Of a stretch of 42,078 bases of DNA, positions 7,795-16,728 are shown piece by piece (the first letter of the stretch is position 1; each line of letters starts with the position of its first letter). The notes beneath the pieces are model-generated. The model saw nothing but the letters and a program-made list of their open reading frames with translations, was not told where the DNA came from and did not search any database. The DNA is from Flavobacteriaceae bacterium UBA980 (GTDB taxonomy: Bacteria > Bacteroidota > Bacteroidia > Flavobacteriales > Flavobacteriaceae): the NCBI GenBank assembly GCA_002292265.1, contig DBBQ01000041.1:1-42078 (forward strand), in the 5' to 3' direction. The position numbers and the translations under genes are program-made.

Positions 7795-9072
7795 ATGGAA
7801 CCACTAGTTGAAAGTTATAATTTAATTGAATTAGAACACCAACACGGCGCGCATGATTATCATCCAATTCCCGCTGTATTGGAACGTGGTGAAGGCGTCT
7901 TTCTATGGGATGTGGAAGGGAAAAAATACTACGATTTTCTTTCTGCTTATTCCGCCGTAAATCAAGGGCATTGCCATCCCAGAATTGTCAAAGCAATTCA
8001 GGATCAAGCGCAAACACTTACCCTGACTTCTCGAGCGTTCCACAACAACAAGCTGGGGGAATATATGAAATACGTGACAGACTATTTTGGTTTTGAACGT
8101 CTGTTGCCCTCCAATACAGGTGCAGAAGCGGTAGAAGCCGCCATCAAAATCACCCGAAAATGGGGCTATACCAAAAAAAACATTCCTGAAAACCAAGCAG
8201 AAATTGTCGTGTGTGAACAAAACTTTCACGGGAGAACGTCAACCATTATCTCATTTTCCAGCGATTCGGGTTCCAGACAACATTTTGGCCCCCATGCCTC
8301 AGGATTTATCTCCATTCCCTACAATGATATTGATGCTTTAGAAAAAACCTTACAAAACCATCCCAATGTGGCTGGTTTTCTGGTAGAACCCATACAAGGC
8401 GAAGCGGGCGTTTATACCCCCGATCCTGATTTTATTCGAAAGGCGAGAGCTTTGTGCTCCCACTACAACGTATTGTTAATGGCAGATGAAATTCAGACTG
8501 GAATCGGTAGAACAGGTGCACTACTCGCCGTTTGCGGAAATTGTGACTGCAGCGGTTCTTGTGAAAGACAAGAAGCTACATACATCCGTCCGGATGTATT
8601 GATTTTAGGAAAAGCCATTAGTGGAGGGACGTATCCTGTTTCTGCAGTTTTATGTGATGCTGAAATTATGGAGGTCATTCAACCCGGTCAACACGGAAGT
8701 ACCTTTGGAGGAAATCCCATGGCTTGTACCGTTGCCAAGGAAGCCCTAGAGGTCATTCGAGATGAAAAGCTAACTCAGAATGCTCGAAAACTAGGAATTA
8801 AATTTAGAAATGCAATGCAATCGTATATTGACAGCAGTTCCATTGTTTTGAGTGTTCGGGGGAGAGGTTTGTTAAACGCCATTGTGATCAACGATTCTGA
8901 AGAAAGTAAGACCGCTTGGAACATTTGTCTTAAGCTAATGGAAAACGGGCTTCTGGCAAAACCCACACACGGCAACATCATCCGATTTGCTCCGCCGTTG
9001 GTAATGACGGAAGCACAACTGGATGATTGCATTTCCATCATCACTAAAACGCTCATTGAATTTGAGCCTTAA
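7795..9072 (+). CDS. rocD: ornithine aminotransferase (ornithine–oxo-acid transaminase)
   Basis: A 425-residue PLP enzyme of class III that converts ornithine and 2-oxoglutarate to glutamate semialdehyde and glutamate, linking arginine and proline metabolism. NTGAEAVEAAIKITRKWGY near 107-125, NFHGRTSTIISFS at 143-155, ADEIQTGIGRTG at 230-241, and LGKAISGGTYPVSAVL with PLP-lysine 273 are all present. An inserted loop at 247-256 carries four cysteines spaced C-x2-C-x-C-x3-C, absent from textbook OATs, and could bind metal. The gene is followed after 13 bases by a cysteine desulfurase, probably co-transcribed. Confidence 0.92.
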   Translation: MEPLVESYNLIELEHQHGAHDYHPIPAVLERGEGVFLWDVEGKKYYDFLSAYSAVNQGHCHPRIVKAIQDQAQTLTLTSRAFHNNKLGEYMKYVTDYFGFERLLPSNTGAEAVEAAIKITRKWGYTKKNIPENQAEIVVCEQNFHGRTSTIISFSSDSGSRQHFGPHASGFISIPYNDIDALEKTLQNHPNVAGFLVEPIQGEAGVYTPDPDFIRKARALCSHYNVLLMADEIQTGIGRTGALLAVCGNCDCSGSCERQEATYIRPDVLILGKAISGGTYPVSAVLCDAEIMEVIQPGQHGSTFGGNPMACTVAKEALEVIRDEKLTQNARKLGIKFRNAMQSYIDSSSIVLSVRGRGLLNAIVINDSEESKTAWNICLKLMENGLLAKPTHGNIIRFAPPLVMTEAQLDDCISIITKTLIEFEP

Positions 9073-9085
9073 AAGTGGAGTACCT

Positions 9086-10228
9086 ATGAATGTGTATTTT
9101 GACAATGCCGCAACTACTCCCATGCGAAAAGAAGTAATCCAATCGATTGCTTCTGTGATGGAGGAATGTTTTGGAAACCCGTCCTCTACACATGCTTTTG
9201 GACGAACTGCGAAAACTCATATTGAAACAGCTCGGAAAGGAATCGCTAGCTTATTAAATGCAGCTCCCCAAGAAATTATTTTCACTTCCGGAGGGACGGA
9301 GTCGGACAATATGATTTTAAATTGTGCCGTAAAAGATCTCGGAGTTACAACATTGATTTCTTCTCCCATAGAGCACCATGCAGTACTTCACGCTTTGGAA
9401 GCTTTACAGAAAGTACATCAAGTCCAAGTAGCTTATGTAAAAATTGACGCTTCGGGAACTGTGGATTTAGATTATTTGGAGGCTTTACTAAAGCAAGACG
9501 ATTCCAAAAAGCTGGTCAGCTTGATGCATGTCAACAATGAAATAGGAAATATCTTAGACTTGCAAAAAGTGGGCGAGCTTTGTCACACGCAGGGTGCTTT
9601 TTTTCATACAGATGCCGTTCAAGGGATAGGCCATTATACTTTTGATATGGAGCAACTTCCCATTGATTTTCTTTCTTCAGCCGCCCACAAATACCACGGG
9701 CCTAAAGGAATTGGTTTTTCCTTCGTAAGAAAAAATGCGGGACTCAATCCTTTTATTCACGGTGGAGCACAAGAGCGCGGCTTGCGAGCGGGAACAGAGT
9801 CCGTTCATAATATTGTTGGGATGCATAAGGCTCTAGAACTGGCCTATCAGGATTTGGAGCAGGAACGCACTCAGGTGTTAGAATTAAAAAAATACTTTAA
9901 GTCGTCCTTGTTAGAAGTTTTTCCAACCGCACATTTTAACGGTCTTTCGGGAGATGATTTGTCAAGTACCTACACGCTGGTCAATGTAGCCTTGCCCATT
10001 GCTGAGGAGAAAGCAAGTTTACTCGATTTTCACCTGGATCTAAAAGGAGTGGCGTGTTCTAAGGGAAGCGCCTGCCAATCGGGTAGTAGCTCCGGCTCTC
10101 ATGTCTTAAACGCGATCCAAACGGAAGCTCTTCAAAGTAGTCCCTCTTTGCGTTTTTCCTTTTCTATCTTCAATACCCGTCAGGAAGTAGATTATGTGAT
10201 CGCTGCCTTAAAGGAGTTTGTAGCGTGA
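9086..10228 (+). CDS. cysteine desulfurase (IscS/NifS family)
   Basis: A 380-residue PLP enzyme that removes sulfur from cysteine as an enzyme persulfide for Fe-S clusters, tRNA thiolation or cofactors. MNVYFDNAATTPMRKEV is the standard N-terminus, so I start at the ATG at 9086 rather than at the in-frame ATG at 9023 inside rocD; TGGAG lies just upstream. Other signatures: FTSGGTESDNM, HTDAVQGIGH, SAAHKYHGPKG with the PLP lysine, and ACSKGSACQSGS with the catalytic Cys in a short loop typical of group I (IscS/NifS). No iscU or suf genes are adjacent, so the acceptor is unknown. Confidence 0.9.
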   Translation: MNVYFDNAATTPMRKEVIQSIASVMEECFGNPSSTHAFGRTAKTHIETARKGIASLLNAAPQEIIFTSGGTESDNMILNCAVKDLGVTTLISSPIEHHAVLHALEALQKVHQVQVAYVKIDASGTVDLDYLEALLKQDDSKKLVSLMHVNNEIGNILDLQKVGELCHTQGAFFHTDAVQGIGHYTFDMEQLPIDFLSSAAHKYHGPKGIGFSFVRKNAGLNPFIHGGAQERGLRAGTESVHNIVGMHKALELAYQDLEQERTQVLELKKYFKSSLLEVFPTAHFNGLSGDDLSSTYTLVNVALPIAEEKASLLDFHLDLKGVACSKGSACQSGSSSGSHVLNAIQTEALQSSPSLRFSFSIFNTRQEVDYVIAALKEFVA

Positions 10229-10247
10229 GCTAGGTTTTTAGTTCTAA

Positions 10248-11933
10248 CTAGTTGTACGTTCTGTAAAAATCTCGTTTAAAAACTGTTTTATTCCCTACTT
10301 GATCTTCTGCCTCAATGGTCAATTCATGTAAGGCTTCCTTAAATTCAAGGTCACTAAAATCATAAATAAGGCTATTGTTTTTAGGTTCGTGCTCCAAGCG
10401 AATCCATCGTCCGTTAATCTCCCCACGAAATTTTTTTAATCCCGAATAATCATCAGAAATTTTGAATCGTAAAAAACTGTAATTGGAAAGCCATTGTCCA
10501 CTCTTGAAGTTTACCGCTTTAATGGTGGGTGCCACACTATCTCTGCTAATGACATAACTCCCAAGGGTTTTAGATTTTCCTTGCCAAAATCCTTCTTTTT
10601 CATAGTTAGTAAAAAAACCAGTATTTCCCTTGTCGTTTACAAAAGCCAAAAAAGATTGTGCAAGGGTTAAACTATCACCTTGTGGTACTTTGTATTTCAC
10701 TTCATAGGTGTTTCGAAGGGGATATTTGTTTTTTCCCACATAAAGGGTATCTCCTTGGGATTTTATTTTTACATCTACGGGATCAAAAAAGCTTTCTTTA
10801 GGAAAGTAAACGGATTTGTCCTCTAAGTCAAATAAATAGTCTTTGCTTGGATCTAAAATATTTTCGAAATCAGTGTTGGGAGTGCTTTTTTCTGAAGTGC
10901 CTGTCAGGTAGGCTTCTATTGTAGTGGTATTTTGATGGTAATCTTTTATTTCTACAAGTAGTTGATAGGATTTTCCTGATTCAATTTCAAGTTCACCAGT
11001 CCCAGTTAAGTTTTTTAAAAACGAAACCTTTTGTTCTGGATGGGCTACTAGACGTTGGATTCTTCTTTTGCTTTTGGCAAGCTCTTGGTAATCAATTAGG
11101 ACATTGACGTATTTGGCATCAGTGAAAGACATGCGATCCATCTGGTAGGAAAAGTATTCGATTCCGTTCAACCGTACCGATGCGCTGTAGATCCCGTTTT
11201 TGTTGTGCGAACGGTCTTGTCGATCGAATAAACGCAAACCTACATTGACCTTACCCGAAGCGCAGATTCCCGCTGTGGTGTACACACTGTCGTTTTTTTT
11301 CACCAAAGGAAACTCCTTTCTTGAACTAAAAGGACCCGTATTTGTATAGAGATAAAAGTTTTGAATTTGTGGACGTTGGTTGTCCTCTATGTCCAGGGGA
11401 TAGCGCATCGCATTGATCGGAAGTTGCCCTTTCGTTTCCCGCATTTCAAAATGAAGATGGGGTCCATAGGATCCTCCTGTATTTCCAGAATACCCAATAA
11501 TTTCACCCGCTTCAACGGACAACTCATTTATTTTGGGAAAGAGCTGAATCGTAAAGGACTCTTTTTGGTATTGTTTTTCTTTTACATAGGCCTCAATTTT
11601 CGGAGTAAACTTTTTTAAATGCGCATAGACCGAGGTAGTGCCACCAGGGTGATCTATATACAATGCTTTACCGTATCCACTTACACTGATGCGCACCCTT
11701 CTAACCCAACCCGATTGGACACTTTTTACAGTCAGTCCCTGACGACCTTGGGTTCTGATGTCTAGCCCAGCGTGAAAATGATTGTTGCGAAATTCTCCAA
11801 AGGTTCCTGAAAGCTGTATTGGAATATCCACGGGCGCAACCCAGTCCGACTGAGTTTGCCCAAATGAAATGAGGCTTAATGAGGCTAGAAGTAAAAAAAA
11901 ACTAGATTTCAAATACAATAATTTTCTCTGCAA
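10248..11933 (-). CDS. M23 family metallopeptidase (LytM-type, peptidoglycan)
   Basis: A 561-residue exported protein: signal peptide (residues about 1-26, ending SFGQ), then an M23 domain with zinc motif HFHAGLDIRT, SGYGKALYIDHPGGTTSVYAHL, and GNTGGSYGPHLHFEMRET supplying the H-x-H pair. All expected Zn ligands are visible, so it should be an active endopeptidase on cell-wall cross-links. About 350 residues of beta-rich sequence follow and may be Ig-like folds. The frame begins at a TTG at 11933; another TTG a few codons in would still leave a full signal peptide. It is convergent with the cysteine desulfurase. Confidence 0.88.
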   Translation of the reverse strand: MQRKLLYLKSSFFLLLASLSLISFGQTQSDWVAPVDIPIQLSGTFGEFRNNHFHAGLDIRTQGRQGLTVKSVQSGWVRRVRISVSGYGKALYIDHPGGTTSVYAHLKKFTPKIEAYVKEKQYQKESFTIQLFPKINELSVEAGEIIGYSGNTGGSYGPHLHFEMRETKGQLPINAMRYPLDIEDNQRPQIQNFYLYTNTGPFSSRKEFPLVKKNDSVYTTAGICASGKVNVGLRLFDRQDRSHNKNGIYSASVRLNGIEYFSYQMDRMSFTDAKYVNVLIDYQELAKSKRRIQRLVAHPEQKVSFLKNLTGTGELEIESGKSYQLLVEIKDYHQNTTTIEAYLTGTSEKSTPNTDFENILDPSKDYLFDLEDKSVYFPKESFFDPVDVKIKSQGDTLYVGKNKYPLRNTYEVKYKVPQGDSLTLAQSFLAFVNDKGNTGFFTNYEKEGFWQGKSKTLGSYVISRDSVAPTIKAVNFKSGQWLSNYSFLRFKISDDYSGLKKFRGEINGRWIRLEHEPKNNSLIYDFSDLEFKEALHELTIEAEDQVGNKTVFKRDFYRTYN

Positions 11934-12028
11934 GATAAAAAACCAATTTTGTTTAGATAAATTTTTTGGGGGTTGTTAAAGTTTTTAAAACTCTATTCAA
12001 GGAACGCTTTAATTGAAAAAAGATTCAA

Positions 12029-12036
12029 TAAATTTG
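12029..12036 (+). promoter_or_regulatory. candidate -7 element for the coiled-coil/zapA operon
   Basis: TAAATTTG matches TAnnTTTG and lies 29 bases before the ATG at 12066. A TTG with ideal spacing is not seen, so support is moderate. Confidence 0.4.
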
Positions 12037-12065
12037 TTAATGAGTGAAGTATATCAATTTTTAAA

Positions 12066-12362
12066 ATGGATCGAAAGCCTTTAGCAATTGCTACCTTAGA
12101 GGAAAAAATCATTGGCTTGTTAAATAGGTTGAAAGAAAATCATCTCAACCTAACCAAATTAAAAGAATCCAATGAATCCCTCTCAGTTCAAAACAAAGCT
12201 TTGGAAGAAAATATTTCGGCTTTAAAGGAAGAGAATAAGTCCTTAAGAATTGCAAATAATTTGCTCGGCAGTAATGAAGGTAAAACACAAACAAAAACGA
12301 AAATAAATAGTTTGATCAAGGAAGTTGATTATTGTATCCAACAGCTTTCAGAAATAAATTAG
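12066..12362 (+). CDS. small coiled-coil protein upstream of zapA (ZapB-like)
   Basis: A 98-residue soluble protein. Residues about 10-68 form a leucine/isoleucine heptad coiled coil (for example KESNESLSVQNKALEENI and KEENKSLRIANNLL), followed by a charged linker and a short C-terminal helix. I cannot assign it to a named family from motif alone. Its size and coiled-coil nature recall ZapB, the partner of ZapA in E. coli Z-ring bundling, and it sits only 4 bases upstream of zapA, presumably co-translated. The ZapB-like role is inference. Confidence 0.75.
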   Translation: MDRKPLAIATLEEKIIGLLNRLKENHLNLTKLKESNESLSVQNKALEENISALKEENKSLRIANNLLGSNEGKTQTKTKINSLIKEVDYCIQQLSEIN

Positions 12363-12366
12363 ATCT

Positions 12367-12660
12367 ATGAGTGATTTGTTAAAAATAAAGCTAACGATTG
12401 CAAATCGAGTATATCCCTTATCTGTAGCCCCAGACCAAGAGGCCTCGCTCCGTACTTCAGCAAAAAAAATTGAAGCCACGATTCAGCAACTCGAAAAAAA
12501 CTATGCTGTTCGTGACAAGCAAGATGTCTTGGCAATGTGTTCCCTTCAATATGCAGCACAACTAGAACAATCAAAAAGTCAAAGCAGCCCTGTATATTCA
12601 GAGGATGATAAAGTTCAGGAGCTCATTGATATGATTGAAGTCCATTTGGCTGCTTATTAA
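12367..12660 (+). CDS. zapA: cell division protein ZapA
   Basis: A 97-residue protein matching ZapA. The N-terminal beta-strand unit LLKIKLTIANRVYPLSVAP is followed by EASLRTSAKKIEATIQQLE and a long C-terminal helix, the same layout as proteobacterial ZapA, which binds FtsZ and cross-links protofilaments at mid-cell. It follows the coiled-coil gene by 4 bases. A probable 6S RNA follows directly, an order also seen around zapA in enterobacteria (zapA–ssrS), which supports the call. Confidence 0.85.
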   Translation: MSDLLKIKLTIANRVYPLSVAPDQEASLRTSAKKIEATIQQLEKNYAVRDKQDVLAMCSLQYAAQLEQSKSQSSPVYSEDDKVQELIDMIEVHLAAY

Positions 12661-12685
12661 GTTCTGAATACAGCAATACAACACT

Positions 12686-12851
12686 GCCTGTATTAGTATT
12701 TTTTTGATAAACTCAACGAGCTTTTAATTCAGAGAGGTGAGTTTCAGTTGTAAAAGCAAGCTGCCTTGTAGCAGATCCTTGACCAATTGTGTAGCCTCAA
12801 ACTTGATTTTTAGGAGTTTATACAAGAAGCACGCTAATACAGGTTTTTTTT
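12686..12851 (+). ncRNA. ssrS: probable 6S RNA (6S-Flavo / SsrS type)
   Basis: The space between zapA and rny holds a structured, non-coding stretch. CCTGTATTAG at 12687-12696 is perfectly complementary to CTAATACAGG at 12834-12843, closing a roughly 160-base hairpin-like RNA. The 3' arm runs straight into eight T residues (12844-12851), so the closing stem also serves as terminator. Inside, AAACTCA near 12709 can pair with TGAGTTT near 12739, and further short pairs flank an open centre, as expected for an RNA that mimics an open promoter and binds RNA polymerase. The position after zapA is the classical ssrS position. The identification rests on structure and synteny, not on an alignment. 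Confidence 0.65.
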
Positions 12852-12869
12852 AACAAATGATGACAAGAA

Positions 12870-14432
12870 ATGGAATCCTATATATACTTTATACCGGCAC
12901 TGATCACACTTCTAGTAGGATTATTACTAGGAGGACTTTTTAAAAAAGGAACTCAAAAAAAAATAGTAGAACAGGCTAAGAGTCAGGCCGTTGAACTTCT
13001 GAGAAAAGCCCAGCTAGAAGCGGAAGCCACAAAAAAAGAAAAAATACTTCAAGCCAAGGAACACTTTATTGAATTGAAGTCCAAACACGATAGTGCGATT
13101 CATCAACGTGAAAAGAGAATAACAGAAATTGAAACCAAAGTGCGACAGCTTCAGTCTGTGGCGCATAAAGAAGTCAAAAAAAATACAGACTTACAACGAA
13201 AACTGGAGGAGCAGACCTCTTTTTTGGAAAAAAAACAAGCCAAGGTTTTAGTTAAAGAACAAGAGCTGGGGGATAAAATTAAAATCCAGATCACAAAACT
13301 GGAAGAATTGTCAAACCTTTCTGCCGAAGATGCCAAAGCCGAAATGATGGAAAGCTTGAAAGAAAAAGCCAAGGCAGATGCAATGGCTTTTGTACAGCAC
13401 AGTGTAGAAGAGGCAAAGCTTACCGCACAACAAGAAGCAAAAAAAATAGTCATCAATACCATACAACGAATTGGTACGGAAGAAGCAGTGGACAATTGTG
13501 TATCCATTTTCAATCTGGAATCTGATGATGTGAAGGGAAGAATCATCGGAAGGGAAGGCCGTAACATTCGCGCGTTGGAAGCCGAAACAGGAGTGGAAAT
13601 TATTGTAGATGACACGCCCGAGGCAATTATTTTATCTTGTTTTGATCCGGTACGAAGAGAAATCGCACGACTATCGTTGCACCGTTTGGTCAGCGACGGA
13701 AGAATCCATCCCGCCCGGATAGAGGAAGTCGTCCATAAAACAAGAAAACATATTGAGAATGAAATCATCGAAGTTGGGAAGCTTACTGTAATCGATCTGG
13801 GAATTCACGGCTTACATCCCGAACTGATTCGAATAGTAGGACGAATGAAGTACCGTTCCTCCTATGGGCAAAATCTATTACAACATTCCCGCGAAGTGGC
13901 TAAGCTTTGTGGGGTGATGGCCTCGGAGTTGGGACTCAATGCAAAACTGGCAAAACGCGCAGGTTTGTTGCACGATATCGGGAAGGTTCCCGAAGAAGAA
14001 GCCGAGACACCACACGCCTTGTTGGGTATGGAATGGGCCGAAAAACACGGAGAGAAGACCGAAGTGTGTAATGCCATTGGTGCCCATCACGACGAAATTG
14101 AAATGACTTCCTTGCTTTCTCCCTTAGTTCAAGTTTGTGATGCGATTTCAGGAGCCCGTCCCGGAGCTAGAAGACAAGTCTTAGACAGTTATGTTCAACG
14201 ACTGAAAGACCTTGAACAAATTGCACTGGATTTTAACGGGGTAAACAAAGCGTACGCCATTCAAGCAGGACGCGAGTTAAGAGTTTTTGTAGAAAGTGAA
14301 AAGGTTTCCGATGATCATGCTTCCCGTTTGTCTTTTGAAATTTCCCAAAAAATACAAACCGATATTACCTATCCAGGACAGGTTAAGGTGACCGTCATTC
14401 GCGAAACTCGTGCGGTCAATGTGGCTAGATAA
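12870..14432 (+). CDS. rny: ribonuclease Y
   Basis: A 520-residue membrane-anchored endoribonuclease that starts mRNA decay. An N-terminal transmembrane helix (about 4-24) is followed by a long charged coiled coil (25-205), a KH RNA-binding domain with [15 protein letters not shown], and an HD domain with the metal motif [12 protein letters not shown] and later [10 protein letters not shown]. Domain order and length match RNase Y (about 520 residues). The start ATG is 18 bases after the T-run of the predicted 6S RNA, so it may have its own promoter or depend on read-through. It is convergent with glpF, with 2 bases between stops. Confidence 0.95.
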   Translation: MESYIYFIPALITLLVGLLLGGLFKKGTQKKIVEQAKSQAVELLRKAQLEAEATKKEKILQAKEHFIELKSKHDSAIHQREKRITEIETKVRQLQSVAHKEVKKNTDLQRKLEEQTSFLEKKQAKVLVKEQELGDKIKIQITKLEELSNLSAEDAKAEMMESLKEKAKADAMAFVQHSVEEAKLTAQQEAKKIVINTIQRIGTEEAVDNCVSIFNLESDDVKGRIIGREGRNIRALEAETGVEIIVDDTPEAIILSCFDPVRREIARLSLHRLVSDGRIHPARIEEVVHKTRKHIENEIIEVGKLTVIDLGIHGLHPELIRIVGRMKYRSSYGQNLLQHSREVAKLCGVMASELGLNAKLAKRAGLLHDIGKVPEEEAETPHALLGMEWAEKHGEKTEVCNAIGAHHDEIEMTSLLSPLVQVCDAISGARPGARRQVLDSYVQRLKDLEQIALDFNGVNKAYAIQAGRELRVFVESEKVSDDHASRLSFEISQKIQTDITYPGQVKVTVIRETRAVNVAR

Positions 14433-14434
14433 GT

Positions 14435-15184
14435 TTAGAGAGTCATCAGAAATCCATAAACCAAGCCGGCCAAAGCACCGCCTGTAAAAGGACCTAAAAT
14501 AGGAATCCAACTGTAACCCCAATCGGCATTTTTATTTTTACGTGGTAAAAACTGATAGACCAAACGCGGTCCAAAATCACGGGCAGGATTGATAGCGTAA
14601 CCCGTAGTTCCTCCTAGTGCCATTCCTATTAGCCAAACCAAAATACCTACCGGTAGTGCATCCAGAGATCCCAATCCAAAGTTTTGAACTTCAGAACCAC
14701 TAATTTCGATATTGGGCCCTACAATAAATAAGGCACCAAATACCAACATAAAAGTACCGATGCCTTCGCTAAAAAAGTTGTTTTTTAAGTTGCGTACCGC
14801 TGGACCTGTACAAAAAGTACTTCGAACCGTAGCTTCATCCTCTGTCAGGCGATAGTGATCGATATAAGTGAGGTAAGCCAACCAACTTCCCAACATAGCG
14901 CCTAAAAGTTGGGCACCAAAATAACCAGGCACCAGCGACCAAGAGAATTTACCTGCCACTGCTAAACCCAAAGTAACGGCCGGATTGAGGTGGGCACCAC
15001 TGGATTGAGAAGTGATATAGACACTAACAAAAACAGCAAACCCCCATGCTGCAGTAATCAATACCCAAGGGGTCTGTTTTTCTGCGATGGTATTTTTTAG
15101 ATTGACATTGGCGACCACCCCGGCTCCAAATAAAAGCAGCGTTGTCGTTCCAATAAACTCAGCTAAATACGGATTCAGTATCAT
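14435..15184 (-). CDS. glpF: glycerol uptake facilitator (aquaglyceroporin)
   Basis: A 249-residue MIP-family channel. The two half-helix pore motifs are GAHLNPAVTLG and YAINPARDFGPR; the Asp after the second NPAR is the mark of glycerol facilitators rather than water channels. Six membrane helices can be traced. Its start overlaps the end of glpD by 4 bases (ATGA-type overlap), so it is translationally coupled as the last gene of glpK–glpD–glpF, letting glycerol enter for phosphorylation by GlpK. Confidence 0.93.
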   Translation of the reverse strand: MILNPYLAEFIGTTTLLLFGAGVVANVNLKNTIAEKQTPWVLITAAWGFAVFVSVYITSQSSGAHLNPAVTLGLAVAGKFSWSLVPGYFGAQLLGAMLGSWLAYLTYIDHYRLTEDEATVRSTFCTGPAVRNLKNNFFSEGIGTFMLVFGALFIVGPNIEISGSEVQNFGLGSLDALPVGILVWLIGMALGGTTGYAINPARDFGPRLVYQFLPRKNKNADWGYSWIPILGPFTGGALAGLVYGFLMTL

Positions 15185-16728
15185 AATTGATAATTTTTAA
15201 TTGTAGAATTTAATGATTGTAATTCACTATCGATCCAAGTCTGATCTTGATTTAAAATTTCAGCCATGATTCTAGCCACTTCTGGGGCAATTTTTTCAGT
15301 TTCATAGGCATCCAAAAATAAGCATCGAGTTCTGCGGGCGAGAACATCCTCTAAGCAACTTGCCATTTCCTCTTGTACTGCCCAATGAATTTGATTTTTA
15401 GTAATAAACAATTTCTTAGAAAGAGATTGATTCCCGCTGGGATCGAGCGCTTTGATTTTTGAAGCCTCTTTCCCGTAACAATGGAGCGGGTCACTCCAAT
15501 CAGAATTAGTGTCAAAGCCAAAAACAGGAAGTGTCTCTGTATTGCACTTGCGTTCTGAAAAACCACCGACCACCTGCACGGTATTGATGGCATCTTCAGC
15601 AATTTTACGGTAGGTAGTCCATTTTCCTCCAAGGACGCTAACCAAACCACTTGTACTGACTGTGATTTTATGGTGCCTAGAGACTTCTTTGGTACTTTCT
15701 TTTTTACCTTCTGAAGCAGCTAAGGGTCGAAGCCCAGCAAACACACTCTTTACATCAGATCTCTTCGGTTTTTTTGTCATATAGGCACCTGCATTGTCCA
15801 AAATAAACTGAATTTCTTCTTCTAGCGCGATGGGTTCATCAAGTGTTTCGTCTATGGGTGTATCCGTAGTCCCCACCACAACGTAGTCGTTCCAAGGAAC
15901 AGCAAAAAGAACCCTACCATCGGTTGTATGGGGAACCATTATGGCATGGGGACCGTTTAAAAACTCTTTTTCCAATACGATATGAACTCCTTGTGAGGGT
16001 CGAATCATCGGTTTTGTTCCTGGCTGATCTAAAGCAATGAGGCGGTCTGAAAAAACTCCTGTAGCGTTGATCACCACTTTAGCTTTTATCTGAATTTTTT
16101 CTCCACTGATCTTATCTTTAACTTCTAATCCATTGATCAGCCCTTCTTCTTTTTGAAATCCGACAACTTCCGTGTAGTTCATCAGTGTAGCTCCTTCTTG
16201 CGCTGCAGTTAGGGCTAAACTCACAGCCATTCGGGCATCGTCAAACTGCCCATCGCTATAAATCACTCCGCCGCGTAAACCCTCCTTGTTGACATTAGGT
16301 ATAAGTGAAAGGGCCTCTTCTTTGTTTAAAAGGGTAGAAGGCCCCAATCCCAGTCTGCCGGCCATCATATCGTAAACTTTTAAACCCAATCCATAAAAAG
16401 GACTGCTCCACCAGTCGTAGGAAGGAATGACAAAGCTTAAATCACGAACCAGGTGAGGAGCATTCTTTCGTAAAATCCCACGCTCCCGTAAGGCTTCGAT
16501 CACCAAGGAAATATCTCCATTTTGTAAATAACGCACTCCTCCGTGAACCAGTTTCGTACTTCTTGACGAGGTTCCTTTTGCATAGTCGTCTTTCTCAAAA
16601 AGAACGGTTTTAAACCCTCGATTTGCAGCATCTACAGCAATCCCCAGCGCTGAAGCACCCCCGCCTACAATAGCGATATCCCATTCTTGAGTTTGATGGA
16701 TTTGCTCGAGGTTTTTAGATCTATTCAT
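15181..16728 (-). CDS. glpD: aerobic glycerol-3-phosphate dehydrogenase
   Basis: A 515-residue FAD enzyme oxidising glycerol-3-phosphate to dihydroxyacetone phosphate and passing electrons to quinone at the inner membrane. FAD motif DIAIVGGGASALGIAVDAANRG lies at about 17-38, followed by FEKDDYAKGTSSRSTKLVHGGVRYL, the hallmark of GlpD, and later LGGKWTTYRKIAEDA. The C-terminal helical domain is complete. It overlaps glpK by 8 bases and glpF by 4, so the three glp genes are one coupled operon. Confidence 0.95.
   Translation of the reverse strand: MNRSKNLEQIHQTQEWDIAIVGGGASALGIAVDAANRGFKTVLFEKDDYAKGTSSRSTKLVHGGVRYLQNGDISLVIEALRERGILRKNAPHLVRDLSFVIPSYDWWSSPFYGLGLKVYDMMAGRLGLGPSTLLNKEEALSLIPNVNKEGLRGGVIYSDGQFDDARMAVSLALTAAQEGATLMNYTEVVGFQKEEGLINGLEVKDKISGEKIQIKAKVVINATGVFSDRLIALDQPGTKPMIRPSQGVHIVLEKEFLNGPHAIMVPHTTDGRVLFAVPWNDYVVVGTTDTPIDETLDEPIALEEEIQFILDNAGAYMTKKPKRSDVKSVFAGLRPLAASEGKKESTKEVSRHHKITVSTSGLVSVLGGKWTTYRKIAEDAINTVQVVGGFSERKCNTETLPVFGFDTNSDWSDPLHCYGKEASKIKALDPSGNQSLSKKLFITKNQIHWAVQEEMASCLEDVLARRTRCLFLDAYETEKIAPEVARIMAEILNQDQTWIDSELQSLNSTIKNYQL

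Noticed and set aside
13151..13768. 205-codon open frame antisense to rny
   Set aside because: Ser/Cys-rich low-complexity translation opposite a coiled coil; it mirrors the Lys/Glu-rich codons of rny and has no start or domain support.
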